A stretch of DNA of 64,000 nucleotides, from NCBI GenBank assembly GCA_003255025.1, contig QANY01007306.1, positions 377,219 through 441,218 of the forward strand. The letters are read 5' to 3'. Position numbers and translations under genes: made by a program. The stretch is from Datisca glomerata (taxonomy: Eukaryota > Streptophyta > Magnoliopsida > Cucurbitales > Datiscaceae). The notes beneath the pieces were generated by a model. The model worked only from the letters and a program-made list of their open reading frames with translations, was not told the DNA's origin and made no database searches. Shown in pieces: positions 34,261-47,889 of this stretch; positions within the stretch are counted from its first letter, which is position 1; each line of letters opens with the position of its first letter.

Positions 34261-35230
34261 CCACCCTGTATCTCACTCTTCAACCTTCTTGTCTCTTTGT
34301 CTCTTTTCAAAGTTCAAACCTTTTTATTATTTCCCTTTCTCTTTCTCACACGTTTCACAATTGACACTGTCTCTCAGTCTCTGTAATTTAAACTTGAAAT
34401 TTGATATAAAAATTGGCTTGTTTACTCTGTCACAAGGTTTCTACCATTTTGTCACTTTTCAACGTACTAAATATTGATTTGAACCAGCCCGCCAGTTTAT
34501 TCATTCATTTATTTTTAATTGGTGAAAACATATCAGAAGTATTCATTTATTTTTAAAATAGTCATAGTCTAATCTAATTATAAGTTGTGTGAATGTAATT
34601 AGTTAATTTTTTATACGTATATATTAGATGTTATGAGTTTGAGTCATATTCTTTCAATTTGTTTTAAATTTATAATGCATTTTTAACAAAAAAAATAAAA
34701 TAATAATCTAACGATATTATTATTATTTAGATAAAATTATTTTACTGTTTCTTGAAATTTTTAAATATATCCTCCATAATAGTTAAAATAAAAATTTTTA
34801 AATAAAATAATTAATGAATTTGACTTTTAGTTTGTCGGAATACTTAAATTCATTTTATTTCTTATCGATTGAGCATTTAAAATTAATTTTACATTATTTT
34901 TTATAATTGAATATTATAGAAAGGCCACCTACAATAAACTTTTAGGACAGAAAATGGTAAAATTTATTCTACTCGGCCATTAATTATTTTTTGTTGATAA
35001 TTTTTATGCTTGTTTTGTTTATATTCATTTTATTTCTTTTTCCTAGCACTGTTTTCTTGACCCAAGTAAAGATTTGGATGTAAACAAAATATATATATAA
35101 AAATGAGTTCAAAGTATAATTGATGAAGCCACTTGCAATTTTTGTGATGTTCATCAAATATTTTATAGCACTATTTTACAAAACACAATCTATTGAAAAA
35201 AAATATAACAGTTATCACGCGCAAAACACG
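34261..35230. other. AT-rich spacer
   Basis: No gene, RNA or defined repeat recognised on either strand. The CT-rich stretch at 34270-34400 could belong to a divergent promoter region. Confidence 0.45.
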
Positions 35231-36250
35231 TGCATATTTATCGTAGATGTGAAGAGTCTATGGTTAAACATGCTGCCACACGTCACTTGATTCCAAGCTC
35301 CTGGCTAGCAAGAAGGAAGAAAGACCGACGATAGTATTAACTCGACATCGATGTGGTGTCCAGTCTTATATACTTTGACGGTCAAGTTAGCAGAATGTTG
35401 CAGGAGAATGATTTAGACACTCAGAGAATTCATACTTCAATAAGTGGAGGGCACTACTATTTATAAAGTTTCGAAATGTTATGTTGTCCATGTTCAATGT
35501 ACATCTCTTCCTTATTCTATTAAGTAACGAAGAATATTAATGGAGAATTTTCATAATTGTAGAGATGTCTTTTTTGGCTCAAGTCCTCTTAAGGTATTTA
35601 GAACATTCCTTGTGGAGAGATCCCTTAGCTTGTGATTTCATGTAAAGAGAGTTACCATACATGTGCATGTCGATGGATGGATGGAGATGAACCTCAACCA
35701 TCTTGGTATCCTTAGTCATAGAGGTGATGAGCCTCGGGTGTCGTGGTAGCCCCCGTCATAGAGGTGGTAGATCTCCGCCCTCGTGGTAGCCTCAACAAGG
35801 GAGGTGATGAGTCTCGGCCATCGTGGTAGCCTCAATTATGAAGTGACGGATATAGACCATCATGGTAGCCTGGTCATAGAGGTGATGGACTTCGGCCGCA
35901 GTGGTAGCCTTGATCATGAAGGTGATGGACCTCGGTCAACGTGATAGCCTCGGTCATGGAGGTGATGGACCTCGACCATCATAGTGCCCTGGATCATAGA
36001 GGTGATATATATCAGCCATCATGATAACCTCGGTCATAGAGGTGACAAACCATAGCGATCGTGGGGGACTCAATCATAGAGGTGGCAGACCTTGACTATC
36101 GTGATGACCTCAGACATCGAGGTGATGTTTAATTTTTAGTTCAAGATTAGGACCTTGGACCGCTATTCGAGGTCTGGGCTTTGTCAAGGTGAAGGCTTAA
36201 TTGGGTCTTGCATTTGAGGTGTGTCTTAGGCGTTGGATCTGGGCTCGAGT
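35230..36250 (-). mobile_element. LTR-like fragment containing a 40-bp minisatellite
   Basis: The moderate-GC island in AT-rich DNA has a - strand layout that fits a Ty3-type LTR: a minisatellite-bearing 5' part, then a unique part ending near GTCTTTCTTCCTTCTTGC at 35310. No primer site, polypurine tract or coding region was found, so assignment to an LTR is inference. Confidence 0.35.
35700..36127. repeat. 40-bp minisatellite, about ten copies
   Basis: The unit resembles GAGGTGATGGACCTCGGCCA then TCGTGGTAGCCTCGGTCATA. Starts at 35721, 35761 and 35801 are exactly 40 bp apart and continue with minor indels. Copies differ by 10-30 percent by eye, so the array is not recent. Confidence 0.9.
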
Positions 36251-38771
36251 GTTTTTTATCACCCTACATTTACTATTAGCTAGCCTTGTCGCGGAGAAAT
36301 TTTTTTTTATTACAAATACCATTCCTTTTATTTATACAATTTTGTTGACAATTATTGGGAGTTCCACTGTCACACTCTTAGGGTTGCATGCCTTCGTTGT
36401 GCTAAAGCTCTTATATTTTGTGATGGAAAATAAATTATATTGACATATGCAAAACGTTAATCAATAATTTATCCACCTACAAATTTTAATCTAATACAGG
36501 CATGTAGATTTTGAATTCAATTAAGTTAATGAATCTTTATTGTATTGAAGTCTTATAAGCATGGATTTAACAAATTGGCTGCTGATCGTTTCAGTATAAT
36601 TTGATTCGCAAATTGGCAATTCTTAACACATTTCTACAACTTTCAATCTCTTTTGACATTTCCCATGAATCCCATGTATAATCCATCTACTTCCTCTGTT
36701 CTCTCTTAAGTTTTCCCTCATTTTCTTGCTAAAGAAACACCCCATGTCTTTTCAAAGTTACCTTAGGATTAGATGGGATATGAAGGGAAAACCCGATTGT
36801 AGGACAAAGTAGTTTCGGAGAAATACTTCTGCTTTCAAAATTTAGAGTTTTGGTACATTTTTTTTTGACATTTTTACCCAATTTTAAATTGCTTATTTAC
36901 TTTGTATGTCCAAAATTTAAATGGTTACTTATAACATTCAAGTATCTACTTCAACTACTCGAACAACCACTTACTTCTACAAGTACAGTCAAAATTTTAC
37001 AAATGGGAATATTTAACCGAATAATATAAAATGAAAGGCAAAATGGTCCTTGCAACAACATTAATTTTTATCCTCATATATGTTACCACATTTTTTATTT
37101 GGACAAGTTGGAAATTTGAGGACACAAATTTTAAAGAGATGTGTGACTACCCTATTATTACTCGTGCTGCCCTCATGTTAACGTTCAATACTCTTCTATT
37201 TTCGAGTGTTACTCTCGTGCAAATAAGTAAAATTTTTAAATCATTCTCACTTGATAACTCTTACATCTCATTTTATGAGGATAACTATTACTATCATGAG
37301 ATCATTCTCATGCTTAATTGATATAATTGTTACGCACGGTTATATAAAAATATGCTTTCCTATTGAAACTAGTTGTCATGTAGTCTCAAAAAGAAAAACT
37401 ATGTTCTGTTCGTTTCCTATGGCATTTTTCATTAAAATAAAGTAAGTTCACATACTCAAATGGAAATCATAGACAGATTTCACGGACCAAAGTGATGATC
37501 TTCGATATAGAATATTTTAGGAACATGAACAATGAAAGAAGTTGTTAAACGAAAGGGATATATTGGAAGGTCTCATGGGGTTGCTTTCATAAAATGATGA
37601 AAAGAAAGCTTTAGATATTGCATGTGAACGGAGGAAGTTGTTGAGCTTTTCTTTATATAGGAAAGAGACATTGCATGTGAAGCTTAAATGCTTCTTAATT
37701 TATCTCCAACTACTCCTTGGTCCAACATGTTGGCAATGGCCAATTATTACCCCAAACATTAATTTAATTTTAAATCTAGTACTTGAGTAGCACATTTCCA
37801 TTGTTAGAGACATGAAATATCTCTATCTGTAAGAGTATTTATTCAAGAAATATTTGAATTTCATCATCTCACGTGAACGGATATGATTGTTAATATGTGA
37901 AATTCACCTTAAGAGAGTGAAAACGTTCACTCTCAAAATCAATAAATTATTGATTTAGAAAATGTTACTTGTTTTAGAGCGCGTTTAAAACAGTTTATAA
38001 GACTTAGAAAAATCTTGAAACATGTATTCAGAAAATTAGGAAGAAAGAAGTTCTAGTCCAGTTAAAAATAGATTGTGAACACTAACAAATATACATGATT
38101 TTGATATTAATAGGAGGATACAGGCTCAATGGTCGCTACCTTTCTAGAGTTTTGCAAAAATATTGTAGTTTGCATTGGCTATATTGCCTATCATTTCTTT
38201 TGTTTTGTTCCGCAATGCATGCCCCTTGTATGCGTAAGTTTTTGTGTTTATAATACATCTGTATGTACGTTAAAAAAAACCCTAGAAAAACAATATAATA
38301 TAACGACAACTTTCATAGATTATATATTTCCTCAATTAAATCTCTATTTCTTTTTTGTTTTCAACAAAAAGTTAAATCACAATTTTGATTAGGAAAACCC
38401 TAAACTCTATTAAATGAGAACACATAAAATATCTTCAATTTAAAATTCTAGGATATAGAGAAATATCCAAAATATAAAATGTAATTTATTTTAAATTGAC
38501 TTGTTTCTTAGCTCTACTGCGTTGGAGTTAAGTGTTCTTATTCATGTGAAAAGATAATAAAAATGAATCTAAGGCAACACTTCTCATATGTTTCATGAAC
38601 ATCGGACCGTCCTAGAAAATCTTGTACATACCGATAATGGAAATACATATATTTTTTATGTAATGTCTTCTCGAGAATCGACTGTTACTTTAGAGAAAAT
38701 GTTCGGTTTCTGAAATGTTGAAAATGCATTCCTCTCTTTTATATTATTTGTTGTCACATGTCATAAATATA
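36250..38771. other. AT-rich spacer with small unrecognised ORFs
   Basis: Frames at 36201-36443, 37031-37321 and 38129-38392 give 80-96 residue hydrophobic peptides, which is what AT-rich DNA yields by chance. None shows a known motif, a good start context or codon bias. No gene is called. Confidence 0.4.
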
Positions 38772-38995
38772 ATATCTCAATGAATAATTCTATATCTATA
38801 TCGATCAAATAATTGATTAAGTTTAAATGACATTATAATGTGTCAATTATTTATAGGTTGATGGTATAAAAGATTTTATTGAATATGAATACACCAATCT
38901 ATAAATAATTAACACATTATTTAGTCACTTAAAACTTGATCAATTACTTGATCGATAAACTTACTCATATTTTATTCATATCTTGAGTAGAGATA
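38772..38995. repeat. Long inverted repeat (hairpin or foldback element)
   Basis: The left arm ATCGATCAAATAATTGATTAAG...AATGTGTCAATTATTTATAGGTTGATG pairs with the right arm, whose reverse complement is ATCGATCAAGTAATTGATCAAG...AATGTGTTAATTATTTATAGATTGGTG. The strong arms are about 65 bp and the loop about 25 bp, and weaker pairing extends the whole to about 220 bp. It may be a foldback MITE or an old hairpin locus. Confidence 0.75.
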
Positions 38996-41900
38996 ATATA
39001 TGAGTTTCTTGAATTTGAGAAAGGTGAATAAGATATTATATTTTAAGAATGTGGAAGCAAATGATACGATTGAATAACAAGTTTCCAATCCAGAAAGGTG
39101 TTACAAGCAAACTTGTGCGGTACCTTTTGAAAAAAAGGTTCTATGGTACCGAGAAAATTCTATGGTACCGCCCGACACTGATATCATGACTTTATCCATT
39201 ATTAGATCAAATTTATGCGAGATCCATGTAAGCTGATCCATAAGTTAATCAAATTTTGATACTGGTACTGGAGCATGACCCAATTTGCATCCTAAAAATG
39301 TGAAAATAAAATGAGAGTGACTAGAAGGAACATAAGAAATTTGAGAAATTTTGAAGATTCACGTTTAAATGAAATATGATCCATTCAATTGTCCCCCGTT
39401 ATGATATTTTGATTGTTCATATGCATTAAAATTAATTTTTGAGCAATCAAATTGTTATTTTGCCCTCCAGTTAATCTTTTGATTTCTAAAATTTGGCTTG
39501 ATGTTTTTTTACATTTCTATCCTCATTTTATAAAATGCTCAATATAATACATCATGATTAACTTGACATGTACGTCTAGGAATAAGTTATGGTAAACTGT
39601 CAATATCACTACATAAAAAGTTAAGGCAAATAAGGGCATTTCAGTAGTGCAGAAACTTCTACTTTTGTCTCTCATATTACTAGTAATGTGTTTTTTCTAA
39701 ATATTGAGTAAATATATAAGTTTCGAAAATCAATTTAACACATTTTTAAGAGTTGTAAAATTTTCATGACAAGTGAGCATTGTAAGGAATGCCCTTTTAA
39801 ATAAGTTCTAAAGAAAATGAATTGGTGGGCAATATTTTTTATGTTAAATTTCTCAACTTATTAATGGTAAAAATCCTTTGAATTTATTAAACACTAATTA
39901 AATACCCGTGTGTTGCATGAAATTATACAATACTTTAATAATAATTGAGATTATAATTTAACGGTAAAAATTTAGTAGTGCTATTCTTTTTATAAACATA
40001 TTTATAATGTTAATTTGGAAATGATAGAGGTCATACTCTAGAATGATTATTATAGATGTGAATATCTTCAGGAGATAAAAAGCCAATTAGAGGCAATATA
40101 ATTAGAATAATAGTAAATGAGAAGGATTTCTTACCCTGAGATAGTGATGGTAAAATCTATTAAATATTATTTAAAAACATATACCAACCAATTTTGTAAT
40201 AAAATATGACGTTTGATGAATAGGCTAAGGTCACAACAGAAATCATAATCTACCTTAATTGTATTTCAAAAGTATTACGCTAATTAGTAAAATAAGAAGA
40301 AAAAATAAAGTAAAAACCAAATGGATAGACTACATTTTGATAGAAGTATTAGTGGGTCTCATACTCTCACAAACATCATTTCGTAGCACATTATGCTATT
40401 TGAAAAAAATAGACGGTGATATACTTAAATAAAAATGAAATGCAATATCCTTATTCACAAGTGACACAAATATTTACTAAAGAACATTAAAAAAATTAAT
40501 AGAATACCATAAGAAAATTGAACATTATACCCATTATATAAAAATTTGTTAATTTATGATGCAACCTCAACCAAAATTTAAAGTTTCAATCTTAACAAAA
40601 CGGGCCGAAAAAACAAATAAAGTTAAAAATGATTTGTTATAAAAATGAAAATAATTTGTATATCTATACTATATATAAAAGTGTAGAAGTTGGAGAAATA
40701 TTTTTTTATCAATTTTACAGTTAATTATTTTTAAAATTTCTTACATTATCTATTCAATGTATTTATTATCCTAATTATTCATATGAAAAGTTTTTTAACT
40801 CTTTTATATTTATTATCTCAATTATTCATACGAAGATGTTGCATTTAAATTACATGAACAATAATAGATATAAATGATTTTGCAAGAAAAATGCTTTTGA
40901 ATTATACATGTTTTTTAATTATTATTTTAAAATTAATGACTATAAGTACTAATTATAAACATGAAGGTTACTGCTTATATAATTAATAACAATTGGAGGG
41001 TTAATAAATATGTAAATACTAATTTCAACTCAATTGTATCCCTCCAAAAATTATATCTATTTCATTATTATCTAATAGTCAATAAATCAATTTTTTTTCT
41101 TCAATTTAAAATCTTATGTTATATAACTGATTTGTCTAAATGATGATGGTCAATATAACATATAACGATAGAGTTAATTGGAGGATCAAATATATTTGTA
41201 ACCTATAGTTGGTGAATAGAAAATAAGTTAATCTTACATGATGAACGGAAAATAATTATTTTTGTCTCACTTTGGGTCCTGAACACATCTGAACACGCAT
41301 GTGAAAATATAAAATATATATTTTTTCATTATTCATACTTCTAATTTATAGTTTATGTAATACTTCATATTCAATTTTTTGTTCATTTTTTTCTTTATCC
41401 TACATTGCATCTCATGTTCTTAATTTGTTTTATAATTTTTTTAGAGTTGTTCACATAATTTGCCTTTTGTATTATTTAGTTTGTTAAATATCAATTTATT
41501 AAATTATTATTATCTTTGTTATGTTAAAAGGATAATTTTATTTTTTTATTATTTATCAAGTGTTTCTACTCACTTGATAAATAATTATAAGAAAAGAGTA
41601 GATATGTACAGAGCTAATAATTGAGATTATGATTATTGCGCTAGAGGAATCCAATATAATCAATTTACTGATCATAAAGTTAAAAAAAAATAGAGCATGA
41701 AAAAACCCAGCTTTTAGCATCTGATTTTCTATGACTTTGTTGTGAAGGCAAAGGGTGAGAGAAGTTAACTTTTAAGTTAAGATATTTAGGACACCAAGAG
41801 TTTTTATTTTATCAAGTGATATCATATACAATTAATCTTCTACAAATAAAATTAATTGGAGAAACTGAGGAGGGGATTTATTTATTTATCTGTTAAATGC

Positions 41901-43204
41901 TTGGAAAAATGGAAACGGAGGAGACTAGGACTACTCTATTAATTTGTTATTATAAATTTATTAACTTAAAAAGTTTACTTCACACTATAAGTTAATATAT
42001 TTACTAAATTAAAATTTATTTCCACAATAACATCTTCTAATCCATAATTGTACAAAGTAATAATTTATGATGACACATGACATCATTTGAAATATGTTGA
42101 GTATGGACACTTGACATAATTTAGAGTGTCCATACCTAAATTTATATATATAAGATTTAAATGGTCTTTAATCTTACCGTTTTGCGTTTCTCCAAAATTA
42201 TGATTTAAACGTAGTCATTTAAGATTGGACAAAATCATTTCTAATCATTTGAATATACTAGTTTTTGAAATGTGCGTTGTACCTGATAAATTAATAAATT
42301 CAATTAAAATAATATCTTAAAATGTGAAAAAGTACTAAACATGCAGTAGAATTGATAAAACATATTAGTTTTGTTCAAATATAAACAATTACTTCAAATT
42401 CTAGGGTCTTTATAATTTATTTTAACTAATAATATTACAATTAATTTTGTTTACGATTTTTTCACGTGTCTTATATTTATTTCATATATATATTAAGATA
42501 TTATATCTAACGATGATATGAAACGTAATTAAAACAAAAATTATATAAAGTACTATTGAATGAGTATTCAAGTAGAATATTTAAAGTATTTAAGTAAATT
42601 GTACATAGAGGACATAAAGATTTCTAAAAGTAGTGTAGGCAATATTGACGAAAAGTTAGAAGTGTCATTAATCATTTTATTTAAAATTATTAACATTGAA
42701 TTTTAATATGAATGAAGAGTATTGAGGAATTCTATAAAATGAGATCATTTATATCCAAAAATTTATCTACCTTTAACCCCATTTATATATACTCGTGATT
42801 TTCTTTCTTTCAATTTTCTCCAAATTCTTACCATTACGTTTGTTTCCATCGTCATGGTTCACCCCCAAAAATTATTAGCATTTCCTCAATCTCTGAAAAG
42901 CAGATTATATTTTTTAGAGAATTAATTTTCATCTAGTTTGGCTTTGGAAGTTAAATGTTGATCCAATTAAAGACTTAATTGTGTGTATTCAATCCCAAAT
43001 CATGCGTTCGAAGGTTACATATCCATAATTTTCTAACGGGTAGAATTAAATTTTTTCGTATAACATATGTATGTATGTATCCAAGTTCATAGTGTATCAC
43101 AGTACTGTTGTTGAGTTACCATTACTTTATTAGTAAAGTGTTATAGTTTGTTTTCTACATATCAATGAGTTACTAGTAGTAGTATATCATTGAAACCTTT
43201 TTAG
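38996..43204. other. AT-rich spacer
   Basis: No coding similarity seen. The stretch is AT-rich with many short open frames, all of chance type. A near-perfect hairpin lies at 41548-41585. A pair of GGTACC-bearing repeats (CTATGGTACCG) lies near 39145-39170. Confidence 0.45.
41548..41585. repeat. Perfect 15-bp inverted repeat with 8-nt loop
   Basis: ATTATTTATCAAGTG and CACTTGATAAATAAT pair perfectly around the loop TTTCTACT. It stands alone in AT-rich DNA with no T-run or gene that would make it a terminator. Confidence 0.85.
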
Positions 43205-43954
43205 GAAATTTCCATGAAATGACCCTTCAGATAGAATTCAAGAATATTAAGATCATTTAGATTATTTTAAGGATATTAAGACCCTTTAGAAGGATATGTG
43301 ATTTTTATGTAATAAAAGACTTATTTACCTCTTATAATAACAAAATTTCATTTGAGTCCCCTCCCCCAACTTTTACCCAAAACCATTCTCTGTGAAACCC
43401 TTGTCTCTGCGAAACTCTCTCTGTGATTCCTTTCGTCTCTACCTCCCTTCATCTCTATGATTCCCTCCCTTCGTCTCTGTGTCTCCCTTCGTCTCTACGA
43501 TAGTCTCCCCTTGTCTCTAGAAATCGCGTGATTACCATTCAAAACCTTTCTCCTCCAGCGAAGCCGAAGCTTATCTCTCCGACCAGGTATGGCTTCACCC
43601 CCTTCACTATTTGCAAGAACACTTTGTTGCTCTTTGGCTTTGACCTGAGATGCGCACTTCAAGTGTGGCTTAGTGAATTCACCTAGCTTTAGGATTAGGT
43701 GTGCTCCTGAGCATGCTTTTTAGTCAGATTGCAGTATAAATTCTTGTGTGTTTGTTAATGCATGCTTGGGAATTTCCCTTTTTTGTTATCACTAAGACTA
43801 CAATTCAGGGTTTTAGAATTGAGAAATTTTCAATGTCACTGATATGTTCCTATTTTTTGTTATTAGTAAGACTACGATTCAACTTCTTTAAGTTAGTTAA
43901 TGTCACTTATATGTTCATATTTGATCATAGCCATTATATTAAATGTTATAAATG

Positions 43955-46830
43955 GAAAACATCGACTTAACGATGAAAGTAAATGAGGATGAGTTTAACA
44001 TGACTAAGATAAGTATATTAGCAAAGCTAAATGATTCTTGTGAGAAATTTTGAGCAAAGCTTTCTCAGAAGGAGAAGCATATGTTGAGAGGTACATGCTT
44101 TGGAGACATCATTCTTGATTTGGATCGAATCTAAGTTTTTGGTCAATTTATACATAAATATTTTGTTGAGAAGGGTTGTTGAGGGTGGAGGACAAGTAAA
44201 TATGAGTTATGGTTGAAAATTGGTGAGAAATGAGTGAGATTTTCAAGAGTAGAGTTTGCTCTCGTCACCGGTCTTTTTCAAAAGTTAGAATAGGATTATC
44301 CCAAATCCAAAAATGGTGAAAAAGGGTGTCGATTATCAAACACCTATTTCAACAGAAGCACCTCAATAAGTAAGCGTCACCTTGAAGATACACAAGATAA
44401 AAAATAGCACAGATGCAGTCAAGTTGTCACTTATTTACTTCTTAGAACTAGTGTTTCTTCATGGGGAGAAGAAAAAAATTATTGACATGAGACACTTGTA
44501 GATGGTGGATGGTTTGGATTTATTTAGACTTTCCATGAGGTTCGTTGTGTTATCAAGCAACTATACAGTCCTTACAAAGAGAAAAAAAGGATGTTTGTAA
44601 GGTTTCTGGGAAGTATTCATTGCTTAGATTCTCATATGCTTTCCAGGTGAGAATTTTACATGTTGTGTATGTGTTGTTATATGTTGCGTTATTATGTGAA
44701 TAACATATAGTTTTTTGTGTATGTAGGTTTAGGCTTATGAATGCATACCTCTTCATGGCTCCAAATATGCCATAAAGAGTGGCTCAAAGTACCCAAATAT
44801 GTTGAATTGGAGTGATTTCCTAACCCCTAAATTTGATGAGCTGGTTGAAGGCATTTTTGAAAATGAAGTAAGTTTTTTTGAATAATATGTATGTATTAAC
44901 ATATTTCATAAGTTTGATGTATTTATGCTTGTTCATAGGTAGAAGTGGTTTCCACTCTTCATCCAACACAACGTGAATAAAAAAAATCATATCACCATGC
45001 ATTGGAAGAGGACAAGGTTATTAAGCAGAATGGGGTGAGGGAGCACGAAATAGTGGGGCATGAGGAGGTAGAGAATGTTGGTCCATCAGAGCCTTCAGTG
45101 GCACCTCCAAAGTAGACCTTAGGAGAGGGGATGTGCATAAACTGATTGAAAAGATGATGTGAGACATTAAATGGTTAAAGAATGGCATGAATACTCTACT
45201 TGTTGAGCATCAATTAATTAAGACTGAATTGAAGAGTAGTAGAAGAGAAACTTCTACAAGAGATGTCGGTTTCAATGATGACTATAGGGAGTTTGATCAT
45301 TTTTGTGAGGAGTAGGCAAATAATGAAGAAAGAAAGGGGAAGGAAAACATTGAAGAGACAATGGAGGAAAAAGTTTAAAAAAGAGAAAGAGAAAGAAAAA
45401 TTGGAAGAGAATGTGGAGGAAGGAAAAAAGAAAGAACAAAATGAGGAAGATAAAGTAAAAGAGAAGGGAAAAATTGAAGAGAAAGTGGAGAAAAATTTGA
45501 AAAAGGGAAAGGAGAGAAAAATTGGAAGAGGATGTGGAGGAAAAATGGAGGAAGGAAAAAAGGAAGAACAAAATGAGGAAGAGAAAGGAAAAAAGAAAGG
45601 AAAAAGGCAAGGGGGAGAAAAAAAATAAAAATGATTGGAAAATAAGGGGGGATCTAACAAGTGATGAAATAAAAATGTCTATGACTCCTCCAAAAAAACT
45701 TGGTTTGGGAAGGAGAGATAAGAAACGAGCTAAAGTTTTGGGTTATCCATATACAAATCCCGATCAAAGAAAGAAGAGAAAATGTATTGAAAAAGAATGG
45801 GGGAACCTTTAGCATTTGTAGACTCTGACAGTAAAAGAAGATTCTGGGATTGGATCAAGTCTGATGTAGACTCCAACATTGACGTCCACATACATTTTGC
45901 TGATAAAGCATGTTTTAGAAACATTATGAACAAAGACAGTTGGCTTAATGATATTGTGAGTAATACACTATCTTAATTTATATACATAATTTTATATATT
46001 ATATTTATATTGTGGTATTTTATATTGTAGCATATGGATGCATTTTTACATGTGCGGAGGAGGCGAGTGCGAGATTGTTCGCTGCCAGAAGTAGCAATCT
46101 TGGAAGTGTTATTTTCGGTAATAATATGATTTTTTAATTATTTAATTTGGGAATTCAACTATCTATTACTTATTGCATTTTTCTACAGACTAACCTTCAT
46201 TCGCATTGGATACAATATGAGAAAAACCCGTCAACTTATAAGTGGGGTGAAAAGGATGTACTCGTCGACTACGTCCTTGGCTTGGAGCCTACATATGGCA
46301 AAGCATGGACCTGGCGGTATATATAAATAACATCATTGGGTCACCCTTTCATTGAATCTTGATTCCCAAACTATCAATATTTATGATTCCGTAGATTCTA
46401 AAACATATCGTACTGAACTAAAACCAGTGACTTTAATGATTCCCATCCTTTTGCGCCACTATGACTTTTATAAAGTACTGACCAAAATAACACCCATTAA
46501 TGTACCTTGACCGATTATACGCATCAAAGTTTCTCAATAAGAATCTGGGTAAGCCTCATTGTTTATGTGATGAACTACCATCATTTAGTATTTCTTTGGT
46601 TATTTGACATTCATTTTATTGTGTACATATAGGTGCGATTGTGGCATGTTTGCGTTGAAGTTTATGGAGTTGTTGTGTGAGGGTCAGGACTTATCTAGAT
46701 ACACATAAAGTAGAATGGCTGAGCTTCTAGAGAATATATCAGTTGATATTTTTTATCATGGGCATAACATTGAAGACTCTAGATTTTAGGATGTTTATTA
46801 TGTTATTAGAGACTTGTACTTGTATAGGAT
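43955..46830 (+). pseudogene. DUF1985 + Ulp1-like C48 protease pseudogene (copy B)
   Basis: In order: an N-terminal block with MKVNEDEFNMTKIS and AKLNDSCE (43970-44060), and a DUF1985-like segment (44400-44500; VTYLLL in a shifted frame, then KKKIIDMRHL). Then come a block ending at the donor CTTTCCAG|GTGAG (about 44645), an exon with QAYECIPLHGSKYAIKSGSKYPNMLNW (44728-44820), and a Lys/Glu-rich linker (45330-45640). RAKVLGYPYTNPDQRKKRK lies near 45730-45785, then DSDSKRRFWDWIKSDV. The protease runs from MDAFLHVRRRR (46033) to about 46700. It keeps HHWVTLSLNL (His), IYDSVDSKTY (Asp) and CDCGMFALKF (Cys), so all three catalytic residues can be seen. Stops in several exons mean it is not translated whole. 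The role of such proteases in transposition is unknown. Confidence 0.75.
45330..45640 (+). repeat. Lys/Glu-coding purine-rich low-complexity tract
   Basis: The + strand is almost all A and G. It yields Lys/Glu-rich peptides in more than one frame and long Phe/Ser/Pro frames on the other strand. It is the linker between DUF1985 and protease parts of copy B. The open frames here are compositional. Confidence 0.85.
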
Positions 46831-47459
46831 GTGAATCAATGTTGATGTATAGAACTTTCATACTGTAAATAATGAAATACATATATTGGGTCTTTTTGTT
46901 GAAATTTGAATATGCTTAGATATTGTTATGTCTCTATTAGGAATTTGACTCTGCTTAGATATTATTCTGTCTCTGTTTGACATTTGAATATGCTCAGATA
47001 TTGTTATGTTTTGAGATGATATCATACTGCTAATGTAGGAATGTATCAATTGTTTGGGATAATCTTATATTGTTAATGCAGTTTTTTTGAGATGTCATAA
47101 TTACAGACCCCATATTGCTCTGTTTATTTTGCTCTGCTAGATCATGGTCTAGCAAGTGTTAATTTTAAACATGTCGATGATCTCTGCAAGTTGAGCTAAA
47201 CATGATTTAACCAAGAATTTCATGTAATCGATGCAATGACTTGTCCAATTTAAGAATTAAGTACAACTTCTGTAATAATTGTGCAAATGTGTAATATTTG
47301 GACATATATATCAGCTTCGCTGGAGTTGTAGTCACATACTTAATGCATTCATCTTTACTTACCCACTCTCTTATAAACATAAAAACTATTCGTATTTCTG
47401 ACATATTTGAAATATTTTTCAATTAAAACATTTAATTTAACATAATTATGATGATAACA

Positions 47460-47715
47460 AGCTTGTCCATAGCTAGAAGTCTAGCAATCTAGTAGTATAA
47501 TAGTCTATCATTCTAGTATAGCAGTTTAACAATGAAGAAATCGATTAGTATATTGATGTTTGCTACTCTTGAGCTTAAATGTATATGAATAAGATTAATT
47601 TACAATTAAATTTCACACAATTGTATGAATACTACAGTCTAGCAGTCTAGCCATATACTATACTATAATCTAGCCATATACTAGATTATAGTCTAGCAAT
47701 CTACTAATATACTAG
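47460..47715. repeat. TCTAGCARTCTAG-type repeat cluster
   Basis: Degenerate repeats of TCTAGCAATCTA, TATACTAGATTATAGTC and similar occur here, related in sequence to the CTAGACC palindrome family just upstream. No gene is present between 47160 and 47890. Confidence 0.6.
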
Positions 47716-47889
47716 ATTATAATATAACACTGTGCAATCAAACTCATTATATCAATCCATATAAATCAGTAATATAAAAGTTTGATTTTTATATAAACAT
47801 ATTAGAATTTTCTAACTCAAATGTACAATAACTAAATGAACATCTCACAAAAATAATTCTCAATAAAGTCATAAGCTTTAGTAGTGTAC

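Larger units (their letters stand above)
43205..47160 (+). mobile_element. DUF1985/Ulp1-carrying MULE-type element, copy B
   Basis: The left end is taken at GGAAATTTCCATGAAATGACC (about 43212), similar to the fragment at 14720. The right side ends in the palindrome GCTAGATCATGGTCTAGC (47136-47153). CT-rich, imperfect CTTCGTCTCTGTGATTCC repeats at 43380-43520 look like a 5' leader. Exon-intron order, introns and 3' tail match copy A (2560-4880), which lies in the opposite orientation. A 9-bp target duplication was not found, so MULE assignment is by content and the terminal motif. Confidence 0.5.

Noticed and set aside
37031..37321. 96-residue hydrophobic ORF
   Set aside because: No recognised motif; the composition is what AT-rich DNA gives by chance. 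The same applies to 36201-36443 and 38129-38392.
45214..45812. Overlapping long open frames (Lys/Glu-rich on +, Phe/Ser/Pro-rich on -)
   Set aside because: The tract is nearly pure A/G and belongs to the decayed linker of the DUF1985/Ulp1 pseudogene.
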